Below are positions 8,521 to 16,863 of a stretch of DNA of 64,000 nt, piece after piece. This DNA is from Streptomyces iranensis (GTDB lineage Bacteria > Actinomycetota > Actinomycetes > Streptomycetales > Streptomycetaceae), in contig NZ_JAGGLR010000023.1 of NCBI RefSeq assembly GCF_017874715.1, positions 62,001 through 126,000 on the forward strand, given 5' to 3'. The position numbers and the translations under genes were made by a program. Every line of letters starts with the position of its first letter. The first letter of the stretch is position 1. The notes beneath the pieces are model-generated. The model saw only the letters and a list, made by a program, of their open reading frames with translations. It was not told the DNA's origin and searched no databases.

Positions 8521-8992
8521 CCGCAAACATGTCCCGAGCGGTACAGCCTCTCAAGGGAGCCGCAGTCACAGCGGTGGCCGTACTCGTATGCCACCTCATC
8601 CTCAGCGCCGGTTACGCCGCCGCACGAGACCAGAAACGCGCAGACTCCGACGACTCTCCTGAAGTACACGCCAGGCGCCCACCTGCCGGTGCCGCTGCTC
8701 GCGGGGATGGTGGCCGTCGGGGCCCTCCTGGCCCCCGCCTCGCGGCTCTTCCGTTGATGCGGTCGCAGTGGAGCGGATGGCTGCCGAGCTCAATGCGCTG
8801 CTAGCACAGCGGCATCGACGGGTAGTACCGCTCGAACGTCACACCCCCGCCCCCGAGGACATCGCGCGTGCGGTCCATCACGCGCCCCTCGGCCCCCGCC
8901 GGAAGCGCGTCCGGGAGGGCGGGACCGTCGCCGTGGAGGCAGGAACCTCTCACCGCCCGCCGGGTCCGGTGCTGACGAACCTGCTGCCCGGC
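8521..8992. other. Gene-poor region with decayed pieces
   Basis: There is no intact gene here. On the plus strand near 8664-8757 one frame gives a hydrophobic tail-like piece (HLPVPLLAGMVAVGALLAPA) ending at a TGA, which could be the stump of a membrane protein. On the minus strand lies the sulfatase-like fragment listed separately. The rest shows no recognisable signal. Confidence 0.3.
8801..8941 (-). pseudogene. Sulfatase-like N-terminal fragment
   Basis: The minus-strand frame ending at TAG 8801 reads GRVMDRTRDVLGGGGVTFER and then YYPSMPLC before the stop. In arylsulfatases the segment GVTFxxYYxSxPLCCPSR leads into the catalytic Cys/Ser motif. Here the frame stops at the first Cys, and neither a start nor the rest of the enzyme is present. 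It is therefore a short relic, judged from a single motif. Confidence 0.45.
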
Positions 8993-10309
8993 CTACACGC
9001 GTGCCTTCGTCGGATGCACCGGGAGGCGGTCCTGTTCGCGCTGCAGAGACGTGAAGTCGTCGAAGACGGTGTAGTTGTGTGGGAGTTCGCCACCCTCGTG
9101 CTGAACGGTGAAGGGGACGTACAGGGTGTTCAGCATCCAGGGCTTCTTGTCCTCGTCGATGCCCGTCACCATCGCCTTCCCCTGCATCACACCGTACGTG
9201 GCCACCGCCAACTGGTCCGTCTCCCGGTACTTACGCACCTCATCCCGCATGAAGTGCTTGTGACTCTCGAACCACGAGCTCATCCGCAGGAAATCGTTCC
9301 ACTGCTTCTGCGTGAAGGGCTGTTCCTTGGCGAGCTTGAGAAGCTGCCACACCTTCGTCTCCCGGGTGATGTCCAGATCCTCCTCATAGGCATCGACGAA
9401 GTCCGCGGGAATGGCCTGGGTCATCTGCTTCTCATAGTGGTTTACCAGCGAGAACTCGGTGACGAGGAACTTCTTGTCGTCGTCGAGCCTGGGAAGTACG
9501 TAGTCGAGGTACTTCTGGGCGGCTTGAGCCGAGGTCACATGTGGATGGATATCCAGACCGTCGAGCTGTGGAGTGTCGTTGACGAACTCGATCCAGTCCC
9601 TGGTCGCGTCCGAGATCATTTGGGGATCGTCGAGGTGGTTGAGGGCTCCCATGTAGAGATGCGTCCGGCAGCCGTCAGGGAATTGCTTCTTCCGATAGGC
9701 GATGACGTGTTTGGCCACCTCCTGGTAAAAGGGGTTCAGCTTCGTCAGCCTCTCCTCCTCGTGGGTTTCGAGGAAGGGCTCGTTGCCGACCGTGAGGATG
9801 TCCACCTTGTCCAGTACGGCCCGCAACACCTCGTCCACCGCGGCCAGTTCGGCCTTCATCTCTTCCCCCGTCGGGGAAGGGACCGTCTGACCTTTCTTGC
9901 TGAACTGGAATTTCAGCGCCAGGATCGTACCGAACCCCTGTTCGCGCAACTCGAGGAGCTTCCGGATCGCCTGCTGCCGCAAGGGGTCCGTGCCGTCCTT
10001 GATGGTGTCCATCAGTACGAAGCCGCGCACCCAGGTGGCGCCGAGGGCGTTCAGCGCGGCCTTGTCCACTCCGGTCGGGTCCTCATTGAAGTTTGCCCCC
10101 AGTACACCGCTCGGGCCGACGACGGCAGCGCGGTTCTGCGGGGCATCCTCAGCCCCGGTCTTCTTCTCCGAGTCCGGCCCGCTGCCTTGGCTTTCCTCCT
10201 TGCAGCCGACAGCCAGGAAGGCCCCGGCAGAGGCCCCCAGCAGCCATCGTCGCGAGACCAGGTTCCCTCCCCGGTCGGGCCGGCCCCTGGTGTCCTGGTT
10301 GATCTCCAT
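8993..10309 (-). CDS. Tat-exported lipoprotein resembling clan GH-A glycoside hydrolases
   Basis: The protein has 438 residues from ATG 10309, with GGAG just upstream. The N terminus carries a twin-arginine motif (SRRWLL) and a lipobox ending at Cys36 (FLAVGC), followed by a charged Ser/Gly/Lys linker. The mature part looks like a TIM barrel: GANFNEDPTGVDKAAL, ILALKFQF, the acid/base-type NEP at 176-178 (VGNEPF), a His pair in DIHPHV, and the nucleophile-type Glu285 in VTEFSLVN. The about 108-residue spacing of the two Glu fits clan GH-A (families such as GH5, GH39 or GH79). The substrate is unknown. It probably acts on the outer face of the membrane. The gene stands alone between two gene-poor stretches. 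Confidence 0.7.
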   Translation of the reverse strand: MEINQDTRGRPDRGGNLVSRRWLLGASAGAFLAVGCKEESQGSGPDSEKKTGAEDAPQNRAAVVGPSGVLGANFNEDPTGVDKAALNALGATWVRGFVLMDTIKDGTDPLRQQAIRKLLELREQGFGTILALKFQFSKKGQTVPSPTGEEMKAELAAVDEVLRAVLDKVDILTVGNEPFLETHEEERLTKLNPFYQEVAKHVIAYRKKQFPDGCRTHLYMGALNHLDDPQMISDATRDWIEFVNDTPQLDGLDIHPHVTSAQAAQKYLDYVLPRLDDDKKFLVTEFSLVNHYEKQMTQAIPADFVDAYEEDLDITRETKVWQLLKLAKEQPFTQKQWNDFLRMSSWFESHKHFMRDEVRKYRETDQLAVATYGVMQGKAMVTGIDEDKKPWMLNTLYVPFTVQHEGGELPHNYTVFDDFTSLQREQDRLPVHPTKARV

Positions 10310-11298
10310 GGCACAACTCCTGTTCATGACGGGCGGATCCGGTGAACATCGGATCCGAAGCAGCCATCGGCGGCGCGCGGACGCCGGTCCGGCGTCGAAC
10401 GGGGTTCTGAGTTCGCGGAAGGAGGGGCCTCGGCCTCGCCGTGTGCGGCCGGCCGATGTGTCCCGTCCGGAAGGCACCCTGAAGAGCACCCCGTGCTGCC
10501 CGCGGACTTGAGAAACCCGTCCGCGTCGTCGGCGTCGCCGCTCGTGTGCGGCGCGACCAGCGCCTGACGACCGGCTACGCAGACCGCAGGTCGGGGGTCG
10601 GACTCTGACCGCGCCGCGGTTCCGCTTCCTGCGTCTGTGCGGCGTCGCGTCTGTCGGCCGACCCCTGCCGCGGCCGGAGCGCGTACTGCGTTCTGACGAC
10701 TCGCATGCGCACAGCCTGCCAAGGCCGAGGATTTTTGACAACACTCGGACGTAATTCCAGACCCGCTCCGGCCGTCGGCTCACCCATGGATTTCGTAGCC
10801 GGTGAACGCCCCGTGCCGGGCTGGACCAGGGGCTCCGCAGGCTGACACATCGACAGGCACCCCGCCCCGACACGGCGCGGACAGCGACCGGCGCGCATAA
10901 CAACGCCCGAACGATGAACCGTTCCGCTGCCCATCCCGTCTCCATGGTCAACACGGCACCTCGACGAGAGAAGCCTCGGTGGGCAGTCCGCCGCGGCAGC
11001 GGGGCGCTGGTCGACCTCGAGGTGTTGCGGGTGCGTGGGAGGTGGTCGGGGACCGTGCTGCTGTTTCTCTCCGGCGGAATCGCGCCGTCACGCGAGACGA
11101 GAATTCCGTCTCCTCCCCCAGGTTTATTGATACCGTCCAGGGGTTCCTCATCGCACGAGGGTACCGCCCCACCGGATAAAACGTCCTCTTAATAGAAAAT
11201 GCGGAAAAGGTCCGGGGCCGGCGTGCCAGTAGGTGGGACCTGGCGTACGCTGAACAGATGTAGGGAGTTCTGCCATGCGCACGTGAAGGGACACCCGT
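10310..11298. other. Long stretch without a gene
   Basis: Nearly 1 kb holds no frame with a credible start and domain content on either strand; the frames seen are Arg/Pro/Ser-rich composition shadows. Near the right end the sequence becomes AT-richer (around 11160-11210) and a sigma-B-like promoter can be read at 11141-11164. The left end carries the ribosome binding site of the leftward lipoprotein gene. Confidence 0.5.
11141..11164 (+). promoter_or_regulatory. Candidate sigma-B-type stress promoter
   Basis: GGGT (11141-11144), a 14-bp spacer, and GGGTAC (11159-11164) match the Streptomyces sigma-B consensus GNNT-N14-16-GGGTA(C/T). It points to the RclC-like gene starting 135 bp downstream. 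A single match to a short consensus in GC-rich DNA can arise by chance. Confidence 0.4.
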
Positions 11299-11811
11299 AT
11301 GAGAATGCGTTCCACGGTCGACAAGGGCCTTCAAAGCACAGGATTCTCAACGATCCGCTATGGACTGGCGCTCAATCTCCTGTCGATTGGGCGGCTCAAG
11401 TTCGAAAGTTATGAGGTCGAGAATATTCGGCCCTTGGTCACCGCAAGCCCTGTATTCTCGCGACTCCTCACCGAAATCGGCGAACAAAGACTGGCCAGGG
11501 TCTTCGGTGTAACAGAGATGGTTGTGGGATCACTGATCGCGGCGAGACCATTCGCGCCGAGAGCCTCGGCGCTGGGAAGCCTGGGGGCTGCTGGGATATT
11601 TGCCACGACTCTCAGTTTCCTGGCCACAACGCCCGAGGCATGGCAGGAGAGGCGCGGAGAGCCAAAGCTCTCTCTCGCCGGTCAGTTCCTGGTGAAAGAC
11701 ATCGTCTTGCTGGGGGCTTCCCTGCTCACGGCTGCCGAATCTCTGCAATCGCTCCGAGCGGACAGCCGTAAGCGCTGTCCTGGCTGGCCGCCCTCACGTT
11801 ATCGAGGGTGA
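11299..11811 (+). CDS. DUF417/YkgB (RclC-like) membrane protein
   Basis: The protein has 170 residues from ATG 11299 (AAGGGA upstream). The family pattern is clear: a first membrane helix (GLALNLLSIGRLKF), the signature YEVENIRPLVTASPVFSRLL, then helices around VTEMVVGSLIAARPF, LGSLGAAGIFATTLSFLATT and FLVKDIVLLGASLLTAA. E. coli RclC belongs to this family and is part of a reactive-chlorine response; the exact role is unproven. The last 20 residues (RADSRKRCPGWPPSRYRG) are not family-like and overlap, on the other strand, a TetR relic, so the native 3' end may have been replaced. GC is about 55%, well below neighbours, suggesting acquisition. Confidence 0.8.
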   Translation: MRMRSTVDKGLQSTGFSTIRYGLALNLLSIGRLKFESYEVENIRPLVTASPVFSRLLTEIGEQRLARVFGVTEMVVGSLIAARPFAPRASALGSLGAAGIFATTLSFLATTPEAWQERRGEPKLSLAGQFLVKDIVLLGASLLTAAESLQSLRADSRKRCPGWPPSRYRG

Positions 11812-11875
11812 CGGCATTGACGCCCTTGACGTGAAAAAGTTCGGCAGCCGCCTGCACGATTCGCGATCGGGGCAT
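11726..11875 (-). pseudogene. TetR regulator remnant (HTH start only)
   Basis: The 49-codon frame begins at ATG 11875 and reads PRSRIVQAAAELFHVKGVNA followed by VTLDNVRAAS. This is the first helix and the start of the helix-turn-helix of a TetR protein. It then loses similarity and stops. The 3' end overlaps the end of the RclC-like gene on the opposite strand, so a deletion probably removed the rest of the regulator together with the native end of that gene. Confidence 0.65.
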
Positions 11876-11942
11876 TGCGCCGCGCGCCGTAAGGCCGCAC
11901 TGGTTGATGTTGTCTCGCTCAACGATTCCCGGGGAGCGGCAG

Positions 11943-13907
11943 ATGGACGCATCGGACGAACTTCTTGAGAGGCCGACCCCGTCGGCTCTCTTGACCCTGG
12001 ATGGCGCCATCCGCCGCCTCAACGCCGCGATGGCCACGGCGCTGGGCAGGCCGTGGGAACAGTGCGTAGGTCGCGCCTTCAGCGATCTCTTGCCCGACAA
12101 TCAGCGTCTCGCGGCTGAGAACCTGCTGACGCACGGGGCCACCACGAAGAGGCTTGCGATGCGTGTGCTGGAGTTCCCCGGGACAGGCACAGCATCTGTG
12201 GTCTGCCTTGTCGAGGCGCGGCCAGTGAGGGATCCCGCAGGCGGCGAGCAGTTCGTGTGGGTGCATTCGTTGGACGCGAAGCACGACCTGGGCGGTTTGC
12301 TGATCCCGTTCCAGCTTGCGGCCAGGTCCGCCGGTCTCGGCCTGTGCATGTGTTCGCCCCCTGAGCACCAGGTGGAATGGATGGGCGGCGCACCTGCTCT
12401 GGCCGCGCTTTTCCCGCAAGCGTCCGTGTCCCTGTCCGAGGTGATCCGGCAAGCCCATCCTGATGACCGCATGGGCTTGCGGCGGCTGGTGCGCTCGGAC
12501 GCCGCCCAGTCCCCCTGGATCAGGTCGCGGTTCCTTACCGAGCACGATGGCTGGCGCGTACTGGCCAGCCAGACTCGCAGGGTCACCTTGGGGTATGCGG
12601 GTCCCGAAAGGGTCTTCGGGGTGATCCGCGACGACACCCAGATGGAGGCGCACCGAGAGGAGATGCTGGCCGCCGTGAGTGCTGAGCGGCAGCGCACCGA
12701 GGAGATCGCCGCATTCTCCTCCGCCCTCTTCACCGCCGCCACCGAGCAGGAACTGCAGCAGGTCGTCCTGACCCGGCTGGCCGCGGCCTTCGGCGGTACC
12801 GGCGCCCTCTTCGCGCTCGTCGACGACGGGCGCCTGCGGGTTTCCTCGGATGCCCAGATCCCCCCGTGGCAGGCCGACGCCCTGCACGGCCTGTCGCTGG
12901 ATGAGGAGCGCCCCCTGGCCAGTGCGATCCGCACCGGCCAGCCACAGTTCATCCCCAACCAGGAGGAGCTTGCCCGTCGTTGGCCGCATGAAGACAGCCT
13001 GCCCCTCCGGCGGCCCGGTCCCGACCTCGCCATGTCGATCACCCCCCTCAGCCCGGTGGGTGACCGGCCGCTGGGGGCCTGGGCGGTGACGTACGACAGC
13101 GAGTGTCTCCCGTCCCCGGAGCAGCTCGCCTTCATGACCACTCTGGCCGAGCTGGCAGGCCAGGCACTCAGGCGCATCAGGTTGCAACAGGCCCATATCG
13201 AACTGTCAACAGCGGTCCAACAGAGCATGCTCCCCACACTGCCCGAGCACCTCCCGGGCCTGAAGATCGCCGCCCGCTACCAGGCCGGCCGGCACGGGCT
13301 CGACATCGGCGGAGACTGGTACGACGCGTTCCTGTTGCCCGACGGCGCGGTCGCACTGGAGATCGGCGACGCCCAAGGGCACGACGTGGACGCCGCAGCT
13401 TTCATGGGACAGGTGCGCTCGTCCATCCGCGCGATCACCACCCACGAACCGGGGCCGGGAGCCGTGCTGACCCGCACCAACGAGCTGCTCGTCACCATGG
13501 ACGCACCACGCTTCGCAAGCTGCACCATGCTGCGCATCGATCCGCGCGACGGACAGGTCATCGGCACCAGCGCAGGCCACGTGCCGCTGCTCCTGGCACG
13601 CGACGACGGCAGCCACGACGTCCGCACACTTTCCGGCGGGCCGGTACTGGGAGTCGTGCCCGGGACCGACTACCCCGAGGACAGCTTCACGCTGGAAGAG
13701 AACACCGCGCTGGTCCTGGTCACCGACGGCGTCGTCGAAGGGCCGGGGCTGACCCTGGAAGCCGGGCTGGAACGAGCGGGAACGCTGGCCGGCCAGGCCC
13801 TCCACGACCGCCTGGACGTCGAGGCCACGGCAGACCGAATCCTCGACGCCGCGGTCGCGGTGGATCACCTCGACGACGTGGCCGTACTGGTGATCCGACG
13901 CGCTTAG
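11943..13907 (+). CDS. PAS-GAF-PP2C (SpoIIE-type) serine phosphatase
   Basis: The protein has 654 residues from ATG 11943 with GGGGAG upstream; the frame is open further 5' but without a ribosome binding site. An N-terminal PAS domain (about 10-105: LLTLDGAIRRLNAAMATALG) is followed by a second PAS-like region (to about 235), a GAF domain (about 250-400: ALFTAATEQELQQVVLTRLA) and a SpoIIE/RsbU-type PP2C domain (about 420-650). The PP2C domain shows QSMLPTLPEHLPGL, the metal-binding GGDWYDAF and GDAQGHDVDAAA, and VTDGVVEG. Such proteins dephosphorylate anti-anti-sigma factors in partner-switching stress pathways. Its neighbour carries a sigma-B-like promoter, but no anti-anti-sigma gene is adjacent, so the target is unknown. 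Confidence 0.88.
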   Translation: MDASDELLERPTPSALLTLDGAIRRLNAAMATALGRPWEQCVGRAFSDLLPDNQRLAAENLLTHGATTKRLAMRVLEFPGTGTASVVCLVEARPVRDPAGGEQFVWVHSLDAKHDLGGLLIPFQLAARSAGLGLCMCSPPEHQVEWMGGAPALAALFPQASVSLSEVIRQAHPDDRMGLRRLVRSDAAQSPWIRSRFLTEHDGWRVLASQTRRVTLGYAGPERVFGVIRDDTQMEAHREEMLAAVSAERQRTEEIAAFSSALFTAATEQELQQVVLTRLAAAFGGTGALFALVDDGRLRVSSDAQIPPWQADALHGLSLDEERPLASAIRTGQPQFIPNQEELARRWPHEDSLPLRRPGPDLAMSITPLSPVGDRPLGAWAVTYDSECLPSPEQLAFMTTLAELAGQALRRIRLQQAHIELSTAVQQSMLPTLPEHLPGLKIAARYQAGRHGLDIGGDWYDAFLLPDGAVALEIGDAQGHDVDAAAFMGQVRSSIRAITTHEPGPGAVLTRTNELLVTMDAPRFASCTMLRIDPRDGQVIGTSAGHVPLLLARDDGSHDVRTLSGGPVLGVVPGTDYPEDSFTLEENTALVLVTDGVVEGPGLTLEAGLERAGTLAGQALHDRLDVEATADRILDAAVAVDHLDDVAVLVIRRA

Positions 13908-14036
13908 AAGCCGCGCAGATCGGCAGCCGGCACTGACCGAAGCGCTCGGGCGCTGCCTGCCGATGTGGGCGCGTTGCGTCTTGGTCATGGTTCCTTCGAT
14001 TCGTTCGGGCCGCCTCGCGCCGCCGTGAGAGACGGG

Positions 14037-14501
14037 CTACGACCTCGGGTCGTCGACCTTGAGCTTGTCTCCGGTGTTGGAGACGTAGACCACCAGGAGC
14101 TTGGCCCGTTCGGTCCGGCTGGTGTTCTGGGTGAGGACGTGGTGAGCGCCCGGCCGCTCGACCCAGTTCCGGCCCTGGCGGTAGGTGCTCACGGGCTTGC
14201 CGGCGAGCTTGCTGCGCACGGTGCCTTCGAGCACGTAGGCGTAGACGAACGCCTTGCCGTGCCGGTGCGGCATCGCGCGTGCGTTGGGCGGGAAGTCGAC
14301 GACCACCGAGGTGAACGTCTTGCCCTTCACATTCGGGAGGGCCTGCTGGAGCAGGGTCTTGACGGTTTCGGTGGGGTGCTTCGATGTCACGGCCGCGGTG
14401 GGCGTCTTGGCGTGGGCGGGCTGGTCCGAGGCGGTGCAGGCCGTGGCCGCGGTCAGCGTGGCGACGGCCAGCAGGCCACTGGCGATCCGCGTTCCGGTCA
14501 C
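14037..14501 (-). CDS. Cupin-domain lipoprotein
   Basis: The protein has 154 residues, starting with GTG 14501 after AGGAG. A signal peptide with a lipobox-like Cys22 (LTAATAC) is followed by a single cupin: FPPNARAMPHRHGKAFVYAY, then LEGTVRSKLAG and RPGAHHVLTQNTS. The His residues of the metal-binding cupin motif (HRHG and a later HH) are present. It overlaps the end of the upstream oxidoreductase gene by 4 nt (GTGA), so the two are coupled. Family members are small extracytoplasmic sensors or stress proteins; no substrate can be read. Confidence 0.8.
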   Translation of the reverse strand: MTGTRIASGLLAVATLTAATACTASDQPAHAKTPTAAVTSKHPTETVKTLLQQALPNVKGKTFTSVVVDFPPNARAMPHRHGKAFVYAYVLEGTVRSKLAGKPVSTYRQGRNWVERPGAHHVLTQNTSRTERAKLLVVYVSNTGDKLKVDDPRS

Positions 14502-15436
14502 GATGGGTCTCCTGTCCGGTCTTCCGCGACGCGGATGATCGCCTTGCCCGGGGTGCGGGTGGCGGGGGCGAATGCGGTGGGTGCTTCGCTGAGTGGCCGT
14601 ACGGCGCCGACGACCGGCTTGAGCCGGCCGTCCCTCACTCGCGTGGCGAGGTCGGTGAGCCGGGCGCGGTCGGGTTCGACGACGAAGAAGATGGCCCGCC
14701 CGCCCTCGGGCTGGACCTTGGGCGGCATGGCGATGGTGACCAACGTGCCGCCGGCCCGGACCAGGGCGGCCGAGCGGTCGAGGATGTCGCCGCCGATCAC
14801 GTCGAACACGACGTCGGCCTCGCCGACGTCCTCCAGCTTCTCGGTCTGCAGGTCCAGGAAGGTGTCGACGCCCAGCGCGAGCGCGGCGTCCCGGTCGGCG
14901 GACCGGCCGGTGCCGATGACACGGGCGCCGGCCTCGCGGGCGAGCTGTACCGCGATCGAGCCGACGCCGCCCGCGGCGCCGTGGATGAGGACGGTCTGGC
15001 CCGTGGCCAGGCGGCCGTGGTCGAACAGGCCCTGCCAGGCGGTCAGCCCGGAGATCGGCAGTGCGGCGGCCAGAGTGTGGTCGACGTCCGCCGGCAGCGG
15101 CGCGAGATTGCGGGCCTCCACCGCGGCGTACTCGGCGAGCGAGCCGTTGCGGGCCCAGTCGGCCAGGCCGAACACCCGCTGGCCGACACTCAAGCCGGTG
15201 GTGCCGAACCCCAGCTCTTCGACGACCCCCGACAGCTCGTGGCCGGGCACGCTCGGCGTCCGGTCGCGGCCTGCGCGATCGGTCCACGTGCCTGGCCAGT
15301 CCAGCTCTCCAGGGGTGAAGCCCGCGGCGTGCACCCGCACGATGACGTCGTTCTCGGCCGCGTGGGGGTAGGGCAGGTCCGTCAGGGACAGCCCGGCGAG
15401 ACCGGCGTCACGGTCTCGAACGGTGATGGCCTGCAT
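14498..15436 (-). CDS. NADP-dependent medium-chain quinone oxidoreductase/alcohol dehydrogenase
   Basis: The protein has 312 residues starting at MQAITVRDRD (ATG 15436, AAGGAC upstream). It is a zinc-independent MDR protein: GroES-like N-terminal half (VRVHAAGFTPGELDWPG, VPGHELSGVV), the quinone oxidoreductase signature near LADWARNGSLAEYAAV, and a Rossmann fold with VLIHGAAGGVGSIAVQLA. There is no structural-zinc Cys cluster, which separates it from true alcohol dehydrogenases. It likely reduces quinones or enones with NADPH, often a stress role. The cupin lipoprotein is co-translated downstream and an ECF41 sigma gene lies upstream on the same strand; ECF41 factors often neighbour oxidoreductases. 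Confidence 0.85.
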   Translation of the reverse strand: MQAITVRDRDAGLAGLSLTDLPYPHAAENDVIVRVHAAGFTPGELDWPGTWTDRAGRDRTPSVPGHELSGVVEELGFGTTGLSVGQRVFGLADWARNGSLAEYAAVEARNLAPLPADVDHTLAAALPISGLTAWQGLFDHGRLATGQTVLIHGAAGGVGSIAVQLAREAGARVIGTGRSADRDAALALGVDTFLDLQTEKLEDVGEADVVFDVIGGDILDRSAALVRAGGTLVTIAMPPKVQPEGGRAIFFVVEPDRARLTDLATRVRDGRLKPVVGAVRPLSEAPTAFAPATRTPGKAIIRVAEDRTGDPS

Positions 15437-15643
15437 AAAAGTCCTTACTGGGGAAGGGCGCACGAGCGCGCAGCCCGTTCACACACGGGGCTCATCGCGG
15501 CTCGTCGGCGGAGGAGCGCAGGAGGTGGAAGCATGCTGTCCGCATGATCGATCTCAGCTGCCCGCGAGCGTTCCTTCGTCTGTCCCGATTGGTCGATTCG
15601 GTTCTCATCAGGGAGACGAGGCAGCCCCTCGGGGTGTGACAGC

Positions 15644-16534
15644 TCAGACGTGAGAAAGCTTGTCCGGGTTGATCACCCTGCGGTACGCGGTTATCAAACC
15701 GTCTGTGATCTGCAGCGTGTCCACGGAGTAGACACGGCCCTCCCGGCGGAACACCAGGGCGAGCTCGCCGCCGACCTCGACGAGGTCGATACAGTCCGGA
15801 CGCCACTGGCTGCCCACGCGCACCATCACCTCGGCGACGCGCTCACCACCATGGATGGGCTTGCGCGCCGCGGCAGCCTTGCCGCCGCCGTCGGTGACAT
15901 AGACAGCGTCCGGGTGCAGAAGCCTCACCAGGCCGGCCAGATCCCCGGCCTCGTACGCGGCGCGGAAGACCGCGAGTACACGTTCACGCTCCGCTTTCGG
16001 CGCCTGCGGCATGGACTGCCTCGCCTTGGCCACCCGCCGCCGTGCCCGCGAGGCGAGCTGCCGGGCACCCGGCACGGAGACATCCAGCACCTCGGCGATC
16101 CGGCCGAACTCAAGACCGAAGACATCGTGCAGGACGAAGGCCACCCGCTCCGGTGGGCTCAGCTCCTCCATGATCAGGAGCATCGCCGAACCGACGGACT
16201 CGTCGACAAGGACCTGTTCCGATGCGTCCGGCCCCGTCAGCAGCGGTTCCGGCAGCCACGGCCCGACATAGGTCTCCCGGCGGAAGCGGGCACTCTTGAG
16301 GACGTCGTACGAACGCCGCGCGGCCACCGTGACCAACCAGGCCCGCGGATCGCCGACATCCCGCATATCCGCCCCGGCCGCCCGCAACCACACATCCTGG
16401 GTCACGTCCTCGGCATCGGCCACACTCCCCAGCAGCCGGTAGGCCACACCGAAGACCGCGGGCCGATGGCTCTCCCAGTCGGCTCCGAGCACGTCCTCCC
16501 GCCCAGACGGCCCCGGCGCGTGCCCGTCACCCAT
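15644..16534 (-). CDS. ECF41-family sigma factor (SigJ-like) with SnoaL-like C-terminal domain
   Basis: The protein has 296 residues from ATG 16534, with AGGAGG about 10 nt upstream. Sigma region 2 (AVFGVAYRLLGSVADAEDVT) and region 4 (LSPPERVAFVLHDVFGLEFG, then SVPGARQLASRARRRV) are followed by a SnoaL-like domain of about 110 residues. It ends in DGLITAYRRVINPDKL; the NPDKL motif is the ECF41 hallmark. In this group the C-terminal extension, rather than a separate anti-sigma, controls activity. It is divergent from the FAD oxidoreductase at 16864, a plausible target by position. Confidence 0.9.
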   Translation of the reverse strand: MGDGHAPGPSGREDVLGADWESHRPAVFGVAYRLLGSVADAEDVTQDVWLRAAGADMRDVGDPRAWLVTVAARRSYDVLKSARFRRETYVGPWLPEPLLTGPDASEQVLVDESVGSAMLLIMEELSPPERVAFVLHDVFGLEFGRIAEVLDVSVPGARQLASRARRRVAKARQSMPQAPKAERERVLAVFRAAYEAGDLAGLVRLLHPDAVYVTDGGGKAAAARKPIHGGERVAEVMVRVGSQWRPDCIDLVEVGGELALVFRREGRVYSVDTLQITDGLITAYRRVINPDKLSHV

Positions 16535-16863
16535 GCAGACGCAACCTCCTCCGGCTCGCGGATCCAGAGTAGCCATCCGAACTCGTGATCTGCGGTGCGC
16601 CGCACCCGGAGGACGGGCGGACACCAGGCCCGCCAGGAAGCTCCAGAATTCCATGGCTGCCGTCCGGGCTCGTGGCAGAGGCGTGACCAGTCCCGGTTCC
16701 CTTCCCGGAGCTGTCGCTGAGGCCCGAGCCTCCTCACACCGGCGCGCGCATCGTGCCGTGAGCCACGAGGATGGGTGATAGGAACCGAATGCCGGAGTTT
16801 TGTAAAGCCGGCCGCAATGAGTCGGCATCCTGCAAACGCGGCTCCCGAGAAGGGAGGGACACC

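Noticed and set aside
8529..8804. Small membrane protein gene after the STAND gene
   Set aside because: It starts with a hydrophobic stretch but has no ribosome binding site, soon becomes low-complexity, and shows no family features.
10310..10954. N-terminal extension of the Tat lipoprotein
   Set aside because: The frame is open upstream, but the added part is Arg-rich shadow sequence and the Tat signal starts properly at ATG 10309 with GGAG upstream.
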